64,000 nucleotides of DNA from Utricularia gibba (lineage: Eukaryota; Streptophyta; Magnoliopsida; Lamiales; Lentibulariaceae), in the NCBI GenBank assembly GCA_002189035.1, contig NEEC01000011.1:2914001-2978000 (forward strand), given 5' to 3'. Below, piece after piece: positions 9,790-22,342 of the stretch. The position numbers and the translations under genes were made by a program. The stretch's first letter is position 1, and each line of letters opens with the position of its first letter. Under the pieces are notes generated by a model. It made no database searches. It saw nothing but the letters and a program-made list of their open reading frames with translations, and was not told the origin of the DNA.

Positions 9790-12144
9790 ATGGCTGCACT
9801 GTACTCGCCTCTCGGCCCATTCTTTTCTGTGAGTTTGTTTCCTTTTTGTTTTTAAGGAGAGTGCGAGGTTGGAAATTGTTGTAGATCGTTGTTTGAAGCC
9901 TTCCGAAATGATTTCTTTCTTCATGGCATATTTTGGGCAGAGCATGTCGATTGAGTCCATGTATTTTAGTTGTTTGGTTAAATGTTGCACTTTTTATGCC
10001 GGAATTGAGTAATGCGGTTGCCAATTTTTATTTGCAGAAGATGAAAGGTGCGAGACAGCTTCTAAGGACATTGTGTATGGGCATGTTTCTCAGCCGACGT
10101 TTACTTTGTTAATTGAAAAGAAAAAGATAACTATGATTTGAGCCATAGTTGAATCTGGGCTCTTTAACAGTTATGTTATCATCTCTGTTTTGATCACACT
10201 ATCTTGTTTATGGTCTTTCAATGGTGTCTCACAGATGGCATTCGACCGGTTTTGACATCCGAAACACATTTCGCATCACCATATGCATTTTCTGATAATT
10301 CGTTTAAATTTGCGCCTCGCTCATACCACATTTCTCCTTCCGGTGCCACAATGGAGAACAAAGAGTTACCTGCGAACTTTCTGAGAGACAAAATGATGAT
10401 CCCCACTGCAGAGCCTCCAAGATCTGAAGATATTGAGCTTTTGCGCCAATTTTTTGAAAGAAGGTACACAGATATCAGTTTTGTGTGTGAGATTATGCTG
10501 GGGCCGTTTAGTTTATGAAGATCATTTATATACTTGCAATACTACTTGACAGCTCAAATGTTGTTGTATTGACTGGGGCTGGTATAAGTACAGAAAGTGG
10601 GATCCCTGATTACAGAAGGTATTTTTTTTCACTCTTCGCTATTTTCTTATAGATGTTTCTTAGATGCGCAATTGAGAGTCTTCTGCAACTGATTTCAGCC
10701 CCAATGGAGCCTACAGCACTGGTTTCCGCCCAATTACTCATCAGGTGATTTGAAGGCTTCCTCAGACTCGAGTTCTTCTCTTATCTACTTAGTTAAGAAT
10801 TTTGAGAATTCTCATTGGTAGGTGAGTCTCAGTCTCCAGATACTATGCTTCAGAGGTTTAGGAATTTAAGATATTGCGTATTATGTAGTAGGAATTCATC
10901 CGTTCTGCTAGATCACGAAGACGGTATTGGGCGAGGAGTTATGCTGGATGGAGAAGATTTACTGCAGCTCAGCCTGGGCCAGCGCATAAGGCATTAGCTT
11001 CCCTTGAAAAAGCTGGCCGTATAAGATTTCTGATTACCCAAAATGTAGACAGGTGATGACAGTCTGAAAGATCCTGCTGTAGATGAACTTAAAACTAATA
11101 TGACAGTTAACTAGCTCCTGTTTTTTGTCATCTTATAGCATATTATATTTCAGATTGCACCATCGGGCTGGCAGTAACCCTCTCGAGCTGCACGGGACGG
11201 TCTACGTAGTTGCATGTATAGAGTGTGGATTTTCTCTTTCTCGAAGTTCTTTCCAGGATCATGTTAAGGCTCTTAACCCAAAGGTGATGTTAGCTATTAT
11301 GTTCATTGCATCCATGTCATTTTTTTTCTTTTTAAGATTCTTTTTAGATGCATCAATGCACTTCACTCTGCAATAATTTTCTTTGCCTCATGACACACCT
11401 GTAGTGGGCTGAAGCAATTGAAAGTCTGGATTATGATAGCAATTCAGACAAGAGTTTCGGAATGAAGCAAAGACCTGATGGTGATATTGAAATCAATGAG
11501 AAGTTTTGGGAAGAGGAATTCAACATTCCTAGTTGTCCCCAGTGTAATGGTGTTCTGAAACCTGATGTATGCCACTTTTCTATCCGTTCATTTCCTACTG
11601 CTCACCGTCTAGCCCATCTAAGCATGTGGATTAGGATACATGTCGATTATCCCCTTCTGAGCTTGTAGTTTTTGTTGATAACAACACTGGGGCTCTGCTT
11701 TTCAGGTTGTCTTCTTTGGTGACAACGTCCCCCAAGGTAGAGCTGACAGAGCGATGAAAGCTGCCAAAGAATGTGATGCCTTTCTTGCCCTAGGATCTTC
11801 ACTGATGACAATGTCTGCTTTCCGACTCATCCGGTAATAAATTACAGGCCCACCACCGGATTCCAATAGTGTGATTACCTGATTCCCTATTTTTTTTTTC
11901 ATCCAGAGCTGCCCATGAGGCCTGTGCTGCTACTGCCATTGTGAACATAGGCGCAACACGTGCAGACAGTATCGTTCATCTGAAAATCAGTGCCCGTCTT
12001 GGCGAGGTACACATTTTCTGCATCTTTTTTAAGCTGCAAGAACTGGCTGAAGGCACTGATACCATGTTACGTGTTGATCATTTGGTGGTTCAGATATTGC
12101 CGAGACTGCTTTCTGTTGGTTCTCTCAGCGTACCGGCTGACTAG
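9790..12144 (+). CDS. SRT2: NAD-dependent protein deacylase, sirtuin SRT2, 382 aa
   Basis: Exons 9790-9828, 10038-10074, 10235-10463, 10553-10618, 10699-10744, 10892-11052, 11154-11283, 11405-11566, 11706-11833, 11907-12006, 12094-12144. Every border is GT-AG and phases close to 383 codons. A short leader (MAALYSPLGPFFSKMKGARQ) precedes the catalytic core. The core shows the NAD-binding loop VVVLTGAGISTESGIPDYRS, the motif TQNVDRLHHRAG, the catalytic histidine in LELHGT, two zinc-binding pairs (C-I-E-C and C-P-Q-C), and the co-substrate motifs GSSLMTMSAFRL and VNIGATRAD. This is the class II SIRT4-like plant branch, SRT2, which removes acyl groups from lysine using NAD; in Arabidopsis it acts mainly in mitochondria and affects immunity and energy metabolism. 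The first two exons are tiny (39 and 37 nt) and their join is inferred from phase. Confidence 0.93.
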
Positions 12145-12168
12145 AAAAACCAAAAAAAAGTATGGCTA

Positions 12169-12193
12169 CCACACACACAAACACACACACACA
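12169..12193. repeat. CA microsatellite
   Basis: An interrupted CA-dinucleotide run just after the sirtuin stop codon, probably in its 3' untranslated region or the short convergent spacer. Confidence 0.8.
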
Positions 12194-12347
12194 ATGTGTA
12201 ATTCATTTTTATCAAATGATGTGCAGCAACCTAATATCGTGCCTGAAGCAGCAAAATGTGCGTTTTATTTCTCAACTTTTTCCAAAATATGCAGTTTTAG
12301 TATACAACACCAGTGAAAGTTGCAAAGTTTCTAGTATTTTGTATGTA

Positions 12348-13838
12348 TCACTGTTTTCTTCTCTGGCCTGGCCTGCTGCTACCACTTTGCGACACAAAGC
12401 TATGGCCGGACGTAGCAGCTGGTGGAGACAATGGAGGCTGCTGCGCCACTGGAGACGCCTGAGCGGAGACCCTCCAAATCTTCACGGACTTGTCCAAGCT
12501 CCCACTGTACACCATATAATGCCCACCTCCGCTGTATGAGCAGTCCTCCTCCACGGCGAGGCACTTCACTGGACCACTATGGCCAGTCAACACTGTTACA
12601 CAGAGATGCTGCCCTTCTTCTCTTCTCCATACGCAAATGTTTGTGTCTGCCGATCCACTGAACAGCATGTTCCTCGCCGTGGCCAAGCACAAGACAGCGA
12701 GCTTATGCCGCCGTAGAACTCCTCCGTGGGATAAAAACTTGTCACGTTCCCAGAAGTTAATCATCCCGTCGGATGAGCCACAGTAGAGTATTGTAGCCAG
12801 TGGGTCGACTGCGAGGGCGGTGACAGCACATTCCTGCTTCAGGAGTGACTGAGAAAAGAAATGCTTCGTTCCCTTTCCTTGCGTTTCCCTCCGCCACACC
12901 TTGACGCTGCCATCGGCGGAGCCGCTGAATACCAGGCCGTCGAAGCCGGAGATAACTGAATTCACGGCATCGTCATGTGCGGTGATCGATTCTAAGCACT
13001 TGTAGTCTGAGACTCTCCATACTTTAATCGTTTTATCCCAAGAAGCTGAGTATAGAACAGATTTGTCTTCGCTCAAGCTCAGGGATGAAATGGCGTCTAT
13101 GTGCTTGATCCAAATGGCGTTACGGTTCTTGCTTACTTCAACATATTTGTGAGGATTGAAGGAGCTTTTGACGGTGGCTTTGAAAGTTGGCAATGACCCG
13201 ATTCGCTTGTACACACTTGGATCCTTCCCGGAGATTTTCCAGACCCGGATTTTCCCGTCCTGGTGCCCGGTGAAGATTCGTTCTCCGGCAATGATAATCG
13301 CCTTGACCAGACCGGAATTCGACTTGAAACCTGAGTTGAGATATATTCAGTTCAATGGAATACCAAAAAATATTGGAATTCGAAGGTTTCAACCTGAAAA
13401 TTCTTTCTGATTCTTCCATACTCGGATGTTCTTGCTGTCGGAGCCGGTGTACAGTAATTCTCCCGCCGCGGCTAGCGAATAAATATGCCCCTCTTCTCTT
13501 ACGAGGGAGCCCATAAGACCGGTGTAGGAGTACCCCGATGACGTGGAGGAGGAAAATTCCGGCACCAGCATGTGAGACGACCACGGCGATTTGGTTAAAG
13601 GAGACGTCGGCATTTCCCACGACGGCGGCGGGGAGGCGAGGATGAAATCCGAGGGAGGCGGCGGTCCGCTGTCATGGTTGGACGGACTGCATACCTCGGA
13701 GGTGGCGCTAAGACGGAATGAGTATTCTTCCTGGTCCGGTTGAAGAACCGGCGCGTGTTTCTTCGTCGAACTGGAATCCGTCGCCATGGGGGCATGATCC
13801 CAAACTCCCGAATTCTCATTCATATCATCCCCTGTCAT
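12348..13838 (-). CDS. WD40 repeat protein, JINGUBANG-like, 475 aa
   Basis: Two exons, 13838-13394 and 13330-12348, with a 63-bp intron; phase closes. The N-terminal ~125 residues are Ser/Pro-rich and disordered. Seven WD repeats follow, with visible ends such as [48 protein letters not shown] and SVKIWRVS. The linker between the second and third repeats ([19 protein letters not shown], then [17 protein letters not shown]) is typical of the JINGUBANG subfamily. Arabidopsis JGB is a negative regulator of pollen germination acting with TCP4, but the subfamily is larger and many members are uncharacterised, so the pollen role is only an analogy. ATG 13838 is the first methionine of the open frame. 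The gene converges with the sirtuin gene, whose stop is about 200 bases away. Confidence 0.85.
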
Positions 13839-14674
13839 CAACTTGATCTCTCAATGCAACATACAAAATCTGTCAAAAACCGAAACTGGCGTGAAGGGAT
13901 GACCGTTATTTCCGGTACCCAAGTTCTCAACCGTTTGATCAAATTTAGAAAAATTGATTAGAATTGCAAAACAAGACGCAAAATATCATGGAGGAATGCT
14001 TCCATACCCGCCATCCTTCAGCCCGGCTCCACTACCCGACCCGACATGGATTCGGAGCTCATGCTTCAGATACCGTGACCAAGTTGTCTGAATAAAAAGA
14101 TATTAGAAAATTTTGAATGTATCAAATACAAAATTGAACAGCTCATAGATTCTCTGGACGTGGGAGCCCAGCCTGTTGCTTCGTTTTGGGAGGAAGTGCA
14201 CGAACTAATCCTGTATGGCTGGTTGCACTAACTTTTATAAGCCTGAGTTGGAACCATCAGATCTGAAGGGGGAGTCCATCCATTCAATTCATCAGTTGAA
14301 AAAGTTAAAAAAACTGACGAAGATAAGGATCGGGAATCCTCCCAGGTGAAAAGTGATCATCTCTCTGTCAATAGTTAAAAAAAAAACACAGTAGAAGCTC
14401 TTGCTCATGCTCGATGTCATTCCACAAACTTATATACTTATTACCTTTCTTTGGACAAGGGTGACTTGTGGTCAACCGAATCAGAAGGCCCCCCTCCTCG
14501 AAGGCTGCCAAATGGCCAGAAAAATTAGAGGCAACAGTAATATTCTCGCTGCCAATTTCTTCAAGAAAGTAACAGGCTTTTTGTTCATCACAAATTTGGT
14601 TTCTCCTTGAAGAAGAAGCAGCAACATCCTCTGAAAACTTCCCCTCAGCTGACAGCTTGGGGTTCTTCAGAGAA
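13839..14674. other. Divergent promoter region (JINGUBANG-like / NPH3)
   Basis: Upstream region of both neighbours. I see no coding sequence. The frame just upstream of 14675 stays open for some 25 codons but has no nearby ATG, so the leader is probably short. Confidence 0.5.
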
Positions 14675-16703
14675 ATGGCAGAAAAAAAACTCAGCGGCCA
14701 TGCATGGTGACTACTTAAAAAAGAATATTTCGTGGTAGAGCTCTTACCAAGATGGAGATGTGTTTGAATGTTCTTCATGTTGCTGTTGCAGGTTCTGTGA
14801 GACTGGATTGCCCAGTGACGTGATAATCGAAGTAGATGACGTTGTTTTCCATCTTCACAAGGTGCGTGCGGCCTTTAAGTTGCAGGACTTTACCTGAAAC
14901 TTCACTCTGCACTTTCATTTGTCTCCTTCTGGATTCAGTTTTGCTTCATCTTCCAGTTCCCACTCACCTCCAAGAGTAGGAAGCTCAACGAGCTGATAGA
15001 GGAACAACAATACAACGGAATAGGGTTCGCCCAGGAACCTTATGAGATCAGGGACAAAGATGACGGCGGAGAGGATGAGGAAGAGAAATGCTACATCAAG
15101 CTCCCGTTTTTTCCGGGAGGTTCAGAGTCATTCGAGACTGCCTCGAAATTCTGCTACGGCTTGAAAATAGAACTCACGGCTTCTAACGTCGCCGCAGTCC
15201 GATGCGCCGCAGAGTACCTGGAAATGACGGATGATTTCTACGATGACAACCTGATTTCGACGACGGAGAAGTTTATCTTGCAGAGTGTTCTGAAAAATAT
15301 CAAGCATTCTCTGAGAACGCTTATCTCCTGCCAAACTCTCTTGCCCATGGCTGAAAACATAGGGATTGTTCAGAGATGCATCGAGGCCGTCGCTACCAAA
15401 GCTGCCGTTATAGATCCGTCTCTGTTCGGGTGGCCAGTGGACGACGCCGCCGGAAGGAAAGGAAACGCTTCATGGCTCGATGAAATCGGTCGATTAAGTT
15501 TCCCATTCTTCAAACGTTTGATTTTCGCCTTGAACGCTCTGAATCTGGGCGGCGAAGTTATCGAGATCTGTCTTGTTCAGTACGCCAAGAGAATTGTACG
15601 GAGTTGTAGAAAGCCAATGCCGCCTTCCGCCGCTAATCCACCGTTGGAGAACCAACAGAGAGAAATTCTGGAGACTATCATTTCAAATATTCCCAAGGAG
15701 AAAAGCAGCCGATCCGCCGGAAATTTCACGAAATTCATGTTCGGATTACTCCGCACAGCCTACATTCTCAACGCCTCTGAATCTTCACGCCTGAAATTGG
15801 AGAGGAAAATTGGATTGCAATTAGAGCAGGCAACTTTGGACGACCTTCTGATTCCCAGCTACTCGTACCTGAACGAGACGCTTTACGACATCGATTGCGT
15901 CGAAAGAATTTTGGCATACTTTCTTCAAGAAAACGAAGACGACGACGACAACAATTCCAGATGCTTAGCGTTAAAGGCGGTGGGGAAACTCATGGACGGT
16001 TACCTATCGGAAATCGCTTCCGACGCCAATTTGAAGCCGGAGAAATTCTTCAACCTCGCCGTCGCGCTACCGTTCCACGCCAGAGTCTTCGACGACGGGT
16101 TATATCGCGCCGTCGACGTATACTTCAAGGTGGCGAAAATTCAATTGCTCAAGTTTTTGAACTATTCGAATCATCAGTTATTACTGTTTCTCTCCGCAGG
16201 CGCACCCGTGGATCTCAGAGGGAGAAAGAGAGAAAATCTGCGGCGTTCTCAGCTATCAGAAGCTAACACTGGAAGCGTGCACCCACGCGACGCAGAACGA
16301 GCGTCTTCCCCTCAAGGCGGTAGTTCAGGTTCTGTTCTTCGAGCAGCGCCAGCTCCGCCACGCGATCGGCGGTACGCCATTGAGAGACAACTTAGAAAAC
16401 AGTGGAAATTCGTCACGCGCCGACGAGGAGAGCAGCGCGTGGAGATCGACGGTGACGGACAATCACTTGCTTCGCGTGAATATGGATACCATGCGGACGC
16501 GGGTCCAGGAGCTGGAGAGGCAGTGCAGTAGCATGAGGAAAGCGATGGTGAGAATGGACCCATCGCCACGTCACCATGCGAAGCAGCAGAGTCCTTCTTG
16601 GATGGCCAAGCTTGGGTGCAAATTTAACCCCCAGTTTTGCGATCCACATGATCCTACGATCGTCGACATCCGCAAGCCACGTGTCCCACGTCGTGACCGT
16701 TGA
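14675..16703 (+). CDS. BTB/POZ and NPH3 domain protein (NRL family), 592 aa
   Basis: Exons 14675-14706, 14792-14861, 14957-16129 and 16200-16703; phases close to 593 codons. The tiny first exon gives MAEKKLSGHAW, completed by FCETGLPSDVIIEVDD and the BTB fold through FHLHKFPLTSKSRKL. The NPH3 domain includes WLDEIGRLSFPFFKRLI and the signature DDGLYRAVDVYFK, which contains the tyrosine typical of the family. A heptad-rich C-terminal stretch (RVNMDTMRTRVQELERQC) predicts a coiled coil. NRL proteins serve as CUL3 adaptors and phototropin or auxin-transport signalling partners at the plasma membrane; this member does not carry an obvious NPY or RPT2 hallmark. The start is inferred from family-like sequence and phase, since the exon is only 32 nt. 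Confidence 0.88.
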
Positions 16704-17701
16704 TCTGCCATCAATTATAATCTGCGTTTCTCTGCTATATTAAAATTTTCAAAAAAAAAAAACTCTACTTCTTTTCCATTTGGATTGGATTTAGGGTTTC
16801 ATGAGCCTCTTCTTTTCACATTATGTTCATATATTTCTCATTTTTTTTGATCTAGAAAATGTTTAATTTGATTAATTATCTAAATTTAAATTATTTAGGT
16901 TTAGATGCGTATGTGAATTTCATTTCCTTTGGCATTTCATTTACATTTATTAAAAAAAATACCAAAACTGGGACAACGGGAATGGGCCGGGCCCTCATGG
17001 CTTTGGATAATTGGGCTATCTCACCGGGAGTTCAATCGATAACCCTTAGATGGTGATGCTTGAGAATGGAGTATGGCAAAGTCTCCACGCCAAAACCCTA
17101 GTTCTCTGGTGTAAAACTCTAGATTTCCAGTTTCCGTCATGATTTCTTCGGAGTTTTTATTCGAATGTGTGCTTCGATTTTCTCTTCAGTTTCTGTTGCG
17201 TTACGTTCTTTCTTTTTATTTTCTTGGTTTTTGCTTTTTGGGGTGACAAGTCCGATACAAATGCATTTTGGTGAATCGTGATGGGGCATTAATATGAGAG
17301 GCACTGCGTTTTGCTTTATTTTTCTCGTTTCTGATTTTTTTTTTTTTTTTGTTTACTTGTGGCGTGATGAGGATATCAATTTGATCTGAAATCTGTTGAT
17401 GATCAATTAACCTCCTACTCATTCTGAACGCTTCCTTTGTTTTTACCTAATTTTGGTTTGTTCTATATCTGTTTTCCCGCCACGATTTGGAAATTTTGTT
17501 ATCCGAATAAAAATTATGTTAGATATTGATTTAAATACATTAGCTTTTCTCAAAGAGCTAGCTTTGAATTCGAATCATGGCAGCTATAATCCAATTCAAG
17601 TTGGTTTCTAACCGAAAGGGGTTGTTTTGAGGCATTGAAGGCATGCGCGGTAGTTGAGGTGGTGTGCTTCGGATGGGCTCACTGAATTTCATCACCAGCA
17701 G
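16704..17701. other. Convergent spacer with leader-like sequence
   Basis: Between two converging genes. 17070-17460 looks like an orphan 5' leader: a telo-box-like AACCCTAG near 17094, then pyrimidine-rich sequence with a T run at about 17337-17350. No reading frame follows it. I see no coding sequence. Confidence 0.4.
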
Positions 17702-19871
17702 TCAATGGTCGTTCTGCTCTTTCATTATCAGATACCTGAAACTAAAATTATGAGGAATAACTTCGATTCTTCGTCTGTTACTGGTCTTCATGCAGTTTTT
17801 TATGCATATTCGCAGGGAATCTGGCAACGATCCATAGATCATTTTCAAAATATCGTCCTGGCTTAATCCGGAGTCCCTGGAAAAGCAGTCAATCAGCTTT
17901 GGAATAAGGATTCTGTTGTCTCTTCCAACACCCAACGTCGCTCGGATGTATTCTTCCTTGGCTGCTTTGAGTTCTTGAAGCACTCTTTTTGAGTTGTAAA
18001 TGCGAACCTAAGCCGGGATGAGAAAAAGTGATTGATTACATTGACCCAAGTGGTGTTGCTAACTAGCTGTGGAACAAATGAACAGATCCTTACAGCAGGG
18101 TCAGAATGGCTCCCCGTGGAAAGTGCAAAGTAGGTAAGAGGCTCTGGGCGATCAATCGCAAGATGCTTTTCATCAGAAGCTTTAAACTTGGTTTTTGACG
18201 GTAGCAGAAACCGCATCAACTGTACATAAAGCTTGCATGATCAACCAAAAGTGGTAAAGGACTGGTAGAAATGTTAAGAGAGAGTGGTCCTACATGTGAT
18301 GAACGAGGAATTTGGCACCGGAGGATTGAACTCTGGATAAGATCTGCAGTCACTACTCGGCCCCCGACATTGTACGTAGCCTGTGAAAACACACCATAAC
18401 TAACTTGTGGCATTCTGAGGAGAACTGAAGTTTTAGCAGTTTGATCACCTTAAAATGCTTGAACATTCGGTTTATATTGTTGTGAGGGATACCAAATGCG
18501 AGAAATGACTGTTGATCAAGTGACAAACTGGTCTGAGTTTTGGCGGAGGAAGGCTAAAATATCAAGAATCACGGAAGTGGAGGAAGGTCATTACATGCAT
18601 CACTAGGGCATTGTGTATGTTTATCCAAAACGCCAACTTCTCCTCATGTGTCATCACTTTCACATTGATGGCTTCCAGGCAGTGAACGAGAGATCTGCAA
18701 GATTCCGGGCAATTGTCAGGTGGTTCATGTAAGCTGTGTCCATTGAGGTTTTGGTACCTGAAGTTTTCCAGAAAGCATTCAACATCTATGTACTTGGTAA
18801 TGTCTTTGTGTATCCATTTAACTTCGGCCATCCTACTGTATGGGCCACTGAAATCTTCAAGTCCCTTGACATGAAAGGGATTATCCAGACGAACATCAAA
18901 GCATAAGTTGCTTCTCAATCGAGGGCTTGATGGATCACACTGGTATGGAGGAGAATATTCAAGAAAAGATGAAGCAGGGGGTGAGGGATGATTGGCTGGC
19001 CGGGGATCAGCAAGTTTGCAGTATATGTTGCACATGCACTTAACCATATTCTCAGAGAGTTTGTTTGGTGTCGCGGAAAGATGATCGGAGATACTGGCTC
19101 CAAGGTGTTCTGCTAGGCTTATGAGGTTAGATGAGAAGTTCTGATCATTCTGCAATACCATAGAGGAAGATCAGAGAGGGGAAGTTTAAGAATTTGCAGC
19201 ACTATCATCAACAATAAAGCTCATATTACCTCTGTCAGGGACAATGGTTTGCTCCTCGGAGAGAAATGTGGCAATGTTGAAGACTGAGAACAGGGTACTG
19301 CAGGAACTGTGGTGCCCCCCACAGATGGACCTGCTTCTTTCTTTGAAGTTATCCGATCATGATATTGGGGTGCTCGTGCAAATTCACTAGATGAATTATA
19401 TGATCTTGAGAATTTCAGACACCTACGCGGCGTTTCAAGTGGAGAACTGAAGCGTTCATCAGCCTTTGAAGAAGGCCGTGGAGGCAATCCAGAATCAGTG
19501 ATCACCTCTAGAGACGGTTCCTGAGCTTCCGTTCTTGAACTCACCCGAGGATGATACTTGGACGCCACTGCAAATTCACTGGATGAATTATATGATCTAG
19601 AAAATTGCTGAAGCCTCTTCCTTGGTGCCTCTGCACTGAACACTTCATGGTTCTTTGAAGCCGCTTGCTGATCAAACGCTTTCCTGTAGAGTGAAAGGAT
19701 ATGCTTTTCCAAGTGCAGGACTTCCAGCTCCAACACCGCGATTTCTTTCAAGAGTTGGGCTTCTGTCTGAATAACACCCAGAAACTATCAGTGTAGTCAG
19801 AAACAGCCTAAGAAGAAGTACCCAAAATGGTATACTACCTTGGAGGAAGCACCTTCAGATTCCATGTTCAT
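17702..19871 (-). CDS. Leucine-zipper (ternary complex factor MIP1) and DUF547 protein; N-terminus uncertain
   Basis: Exons in transcript order: ...19839, 19766-19230, 19149-18758, 18694-18595, 18508-18449, 18380-18294, 18219-18094, 18007-17702. All borders are GT-AG and in phase (536 codons from 19766). The early exon carries the coiled coil LLKEIAVLELEVLHLEKHILSLYRKAF (positions about 19754-19674), typical of the MIP1 leucine zipper. DUF547 follows, seen as FWINIHNALVMHSFLAFGIP, ATYNVGGRVVTADLIQSSIL and SDPAVRIYNSKRV. The family is plant-specific and of unknown biochemical role. The upstream exon stays open beyond the Met at 19871, so the true start may lie in an upstream exon I could not place. 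Two near-identical motifs (SRSYNSSSEFA) repeat in the linker. Confidence 0.82.
19330..19604 (-). repeat. Internal duplicated motif in the DUF547 protein
   Basis: Two copies of a ~27-residue unit beginning FSRSYNSSSEFA start at 19604 and 19412 on the minus strand, 192 bases (64 codons) apart and in frame. They share the first twelve residues and continue with similar YHxRxxSxxEA. This is probably an ancient in-frame duplication of a phospho- or docking motif. Confidence 0.75.
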
Positions 19872-21340
19872 AGAGGAGGAAACCTTGAAATCGAGTACAT
19901 TTCCAACAGCACATCGAGCTTGGGCCTGGTTCAGCAATCTCTTCGTCAACAAATCTTGATGTTATGAGCAACAAACAGCGCAATCTTTCAAAACTCATCT
20001 CTGAAGAAGAAGAACAGGGGAAAAAACCTCATTTTCAAGAACTGGTGAGTGCAACAGGCATGAAAGCTAAACACCCACAAGCTATATTCAGAACATGCCA
20101 TTGGAAGAGCTTGACTTCACTCAAAAAATCCCTGAGCAGCATGAACTGCCAGCGCATACCCATTGACAACAAGATGCTCTCTTCCCCAAAGAAAAGGCTC
20201 AAATGTGAATACCATGAGCTGTTTTCCTCCAAAACTGCCACGATTTTTGGCTCTTGGTGGGGAAAGAAGCAAATGCCTCAAGAAAACACTCTTGGAATTC
20301 TGGTGTGAAAGGAGGCAAAATTGCCGAGACAGCGTCACAAGAAAATGCCCATCACACCGACAACACAAAGAGGCTCGATGGGGATTGCTATTAGTACTAG
20401 CCTCAGAACCAGAAATGAACAAGAGAGAAAACTGGTAAGAGCAGGAGGCCCCCAGCCCCCCCCCCCCCCCCCACCCATTCCCATGTCTTTGGTAGCAAGT
20501 GGGATTTGTTAGCCGTCAATCTACAACTTCCCTCTTCCTGCTACCCAGTTGCATCTGCCTCAAATTCTCCGCTCATGGCTCCTGTTTCCACAGCATGGCC
20601 CCTTTCCTGTGTAACCAACAGGATAATGCAGGAGATGAGTACAGTGACATACCACTGTTTCGTCAAACCCAAAGTACATTGGAGATTCAAATGAGGCTGC
20701 TGGATGGAGTCAAAATTTGGTGCACTAGCTTTAGGACATCTACTGCCCAGCAGTAGTACCATGATCACGTGCCCGGTCTTTAAGGTGTAGAGGAGGTGCA
20801 CCAAATCAACTTTGGTTTGTTCACCAAAGACTTGACTTTAGGGACCCTACTCCACTAGTCCAACCGAAGCTACCCCGGGACGAATCTTGTAAGAAAATCA
20901 TGGTACGCTGATTGGGCCCCTTCGTTGGGCCGAATCATTCTTGTTGCGGAGTGCTGGAGTGGGTCCGATTTAGGTGGGGCCATGGGTTGCCCATTGGGCC
21001 TACGTAAGAAATTTACCTGCAGTGAAACTGAAAGTGAATCGCGAGATATTTACCGCGCTACGCTGTCCACTTGGCGTTGTCAAAAAAGACGGTGGTGATT
21101 AGGCAGGCGGTCAATTCTTCCAACTGAAATTTGTCGTCAGTCTCAAGCACTTTGTTACGACGTAGTTAATGATGATATTTTACACGTACAGAAATTAATT
21201 ACTATTTCTTACCAGTGAGCTTGTCATAGAAAGTGCCCCCAATTTAGAATCTTTTACAAAATTATATGGAGAGTTAATCAGGTGTGGGCGGGTGTAGTTT
21301 AATGTTGTGAACGTTAATTTGCAGTTGCCGACGTTTCCAA
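19872..21340. other. Spacer, probably with the 5' end of the DUF547 gene
   Basis: The missing first exon(s) of the DUF547 gene should lie here. Open minus-strand frames at 20035-20422 show no zipper-like sequence, so I do not assign them. A 17-base C run lies at 20456-20472. 20880-21200 has no feature I can identify. Confidence 0.4.
20456..20472. repeat. Poly-C tract, 17 bases
   Basis: Uninterrupted run of 17 C on the + strand. It is a likely spot for length variation and sequencing error. Confidence 0.95.
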
Positions 21341-22342
21341 TCACGATTCGAACACGTACGGTGTCGAAAGCAGCAAATCGTAAGGTTTCCACAACGCGTC
21401 CAAGGGACACGGCCTTCCCGCGTCCAGTCTCGCCCATGGCTTCCCCTTTCCGCTCCAGTGGAGCAAACTCACCGGACCCGGGTGCAAATCCCGACACAGG
21501 CCTCGGAAATTGTCGCCGCCGAGGCCGTGCTGGTTCCAGCGGTGGGCAACCGGCGCAATTTTACCGGCGAAAACTAGCAAAAACGGGGGCAGAGACCCCA
21601 GTTCGTAGATCCGGATTCTCTTCTGTAGCTCCATCCATTCCACGATTTTTCTGGTGTAATCTCCCTGCCTCCATCGCTCGAGATCGATCACCATGACTCC
21701 GGTATTGAAATAGCAAGGCTTCCGATCGGAAAAGGTCAGGGACAGAGATGGGTTCGCCCAGAAAGTCGCTGTGAAGTACGTCGTTAGATTGGCGTTGCAG
21801 TATTCGGGCGCCGCCAACACGGCGTCCTCCGGTAGCGGCGTGGCCGCGAGTTTCGCGATGTCGTCGACGAGAATCAAATCCGAATCGAGGTACACCACGC
21901 GCCGCGCGGAGGCAGGGAGTAAATCAGCGAGGTAATTTCTCGCGTAGTTCAGCGGGCAATCGAGCGCGCTGCGAATCGAGGTGGAGATCAATCCGGCCAC
22001 GGCCTCGTCATCGAAGGTGTAGATATCGAACTGGAGATAAGGGAACGAATGAACGATCGCCCGGCGGAGGTCACCAGTGCCGGTGGAAGATGCCGCTGCG
22101 AGGAAATGGAAGATCACGTTTTCGGGGCAGGAAGTGTGCTGCAGAATAGAGAAGATAGCCGCCATGGAGCCCCGGAGGTAAGCCTCATCAAGGGTCATGG
22201 CGACGTGAACCGCATTGGGACCGTCGGCGCCCTCGAATCCCCCGCATGCCGGCGAATTGTAGAATTTCGGGGCTTCCCTGAAACGCAGCGCCGCCGTGGA
22301 GACGACGGCGAGGAGGAAAAGGGAAGCGTATAAAGATGGCAT
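21341..22342 (-). CDS. Galacturonosyltransferase-like protein (GATL, GT8 family), 333 aa
   Basis: Intronless, as is usual for GATL genes. Residues 1-18 form a hydrophobic signal peptide or anchor ([18 protein letters not shown]). The GT8 domain shows [31 protein letters not shown], the DxD metal/nucleotide-sugar motif in [42 protein letters not shown] and [15 protein letters not shown] proteins act in the Golgi or ER on pectin and xylan; PARVUS/GATL1 takes part in forming the xylan reducing-end sequence. The 333-residue length fits. The start at 22342 is the only ATG before the hydrophobic stretch; the open frame extends 5 codons upstream to a TTG. I cannot say which of the GATL1-10 groups it belongs to. 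Confidence 0.9.
   Translation of the reverse strand: MPSLYASLFLLAVVSTAALRFREAPKFYNSPACGGFEGADGPNAVHVAMTLDEAYLRGSMAAIFSILQHTSCPENVIFHFLAAASSTGTGDLRRAIVHSFPYLQFDIYTFDDEAVAGLISTSIRSALDCPLNYARNYLADLLPASARRVVYLDSDLILVDDIAKLAATPLPEDAVLAAPEYCNANLTTYFTATFWANPSLSLTFSDRKPCYFNTGVMVIDLERWRQGDYTRKIVEWMELQKRIRIYELGSLPPFLLVFAGKIAPVAHRWNQHGLGGDNFRGLCRDLHPGPVSLLHWSGKGKPWARLDAGRPCPLDALWKPYDLLLSTPYVFES

Noticed and set aside
12162-12661. + strand frames across the SRT2/JINGUBANG junction
   Set aside because: Shadows of the minus-strand WD40 gene and the CA repeat.
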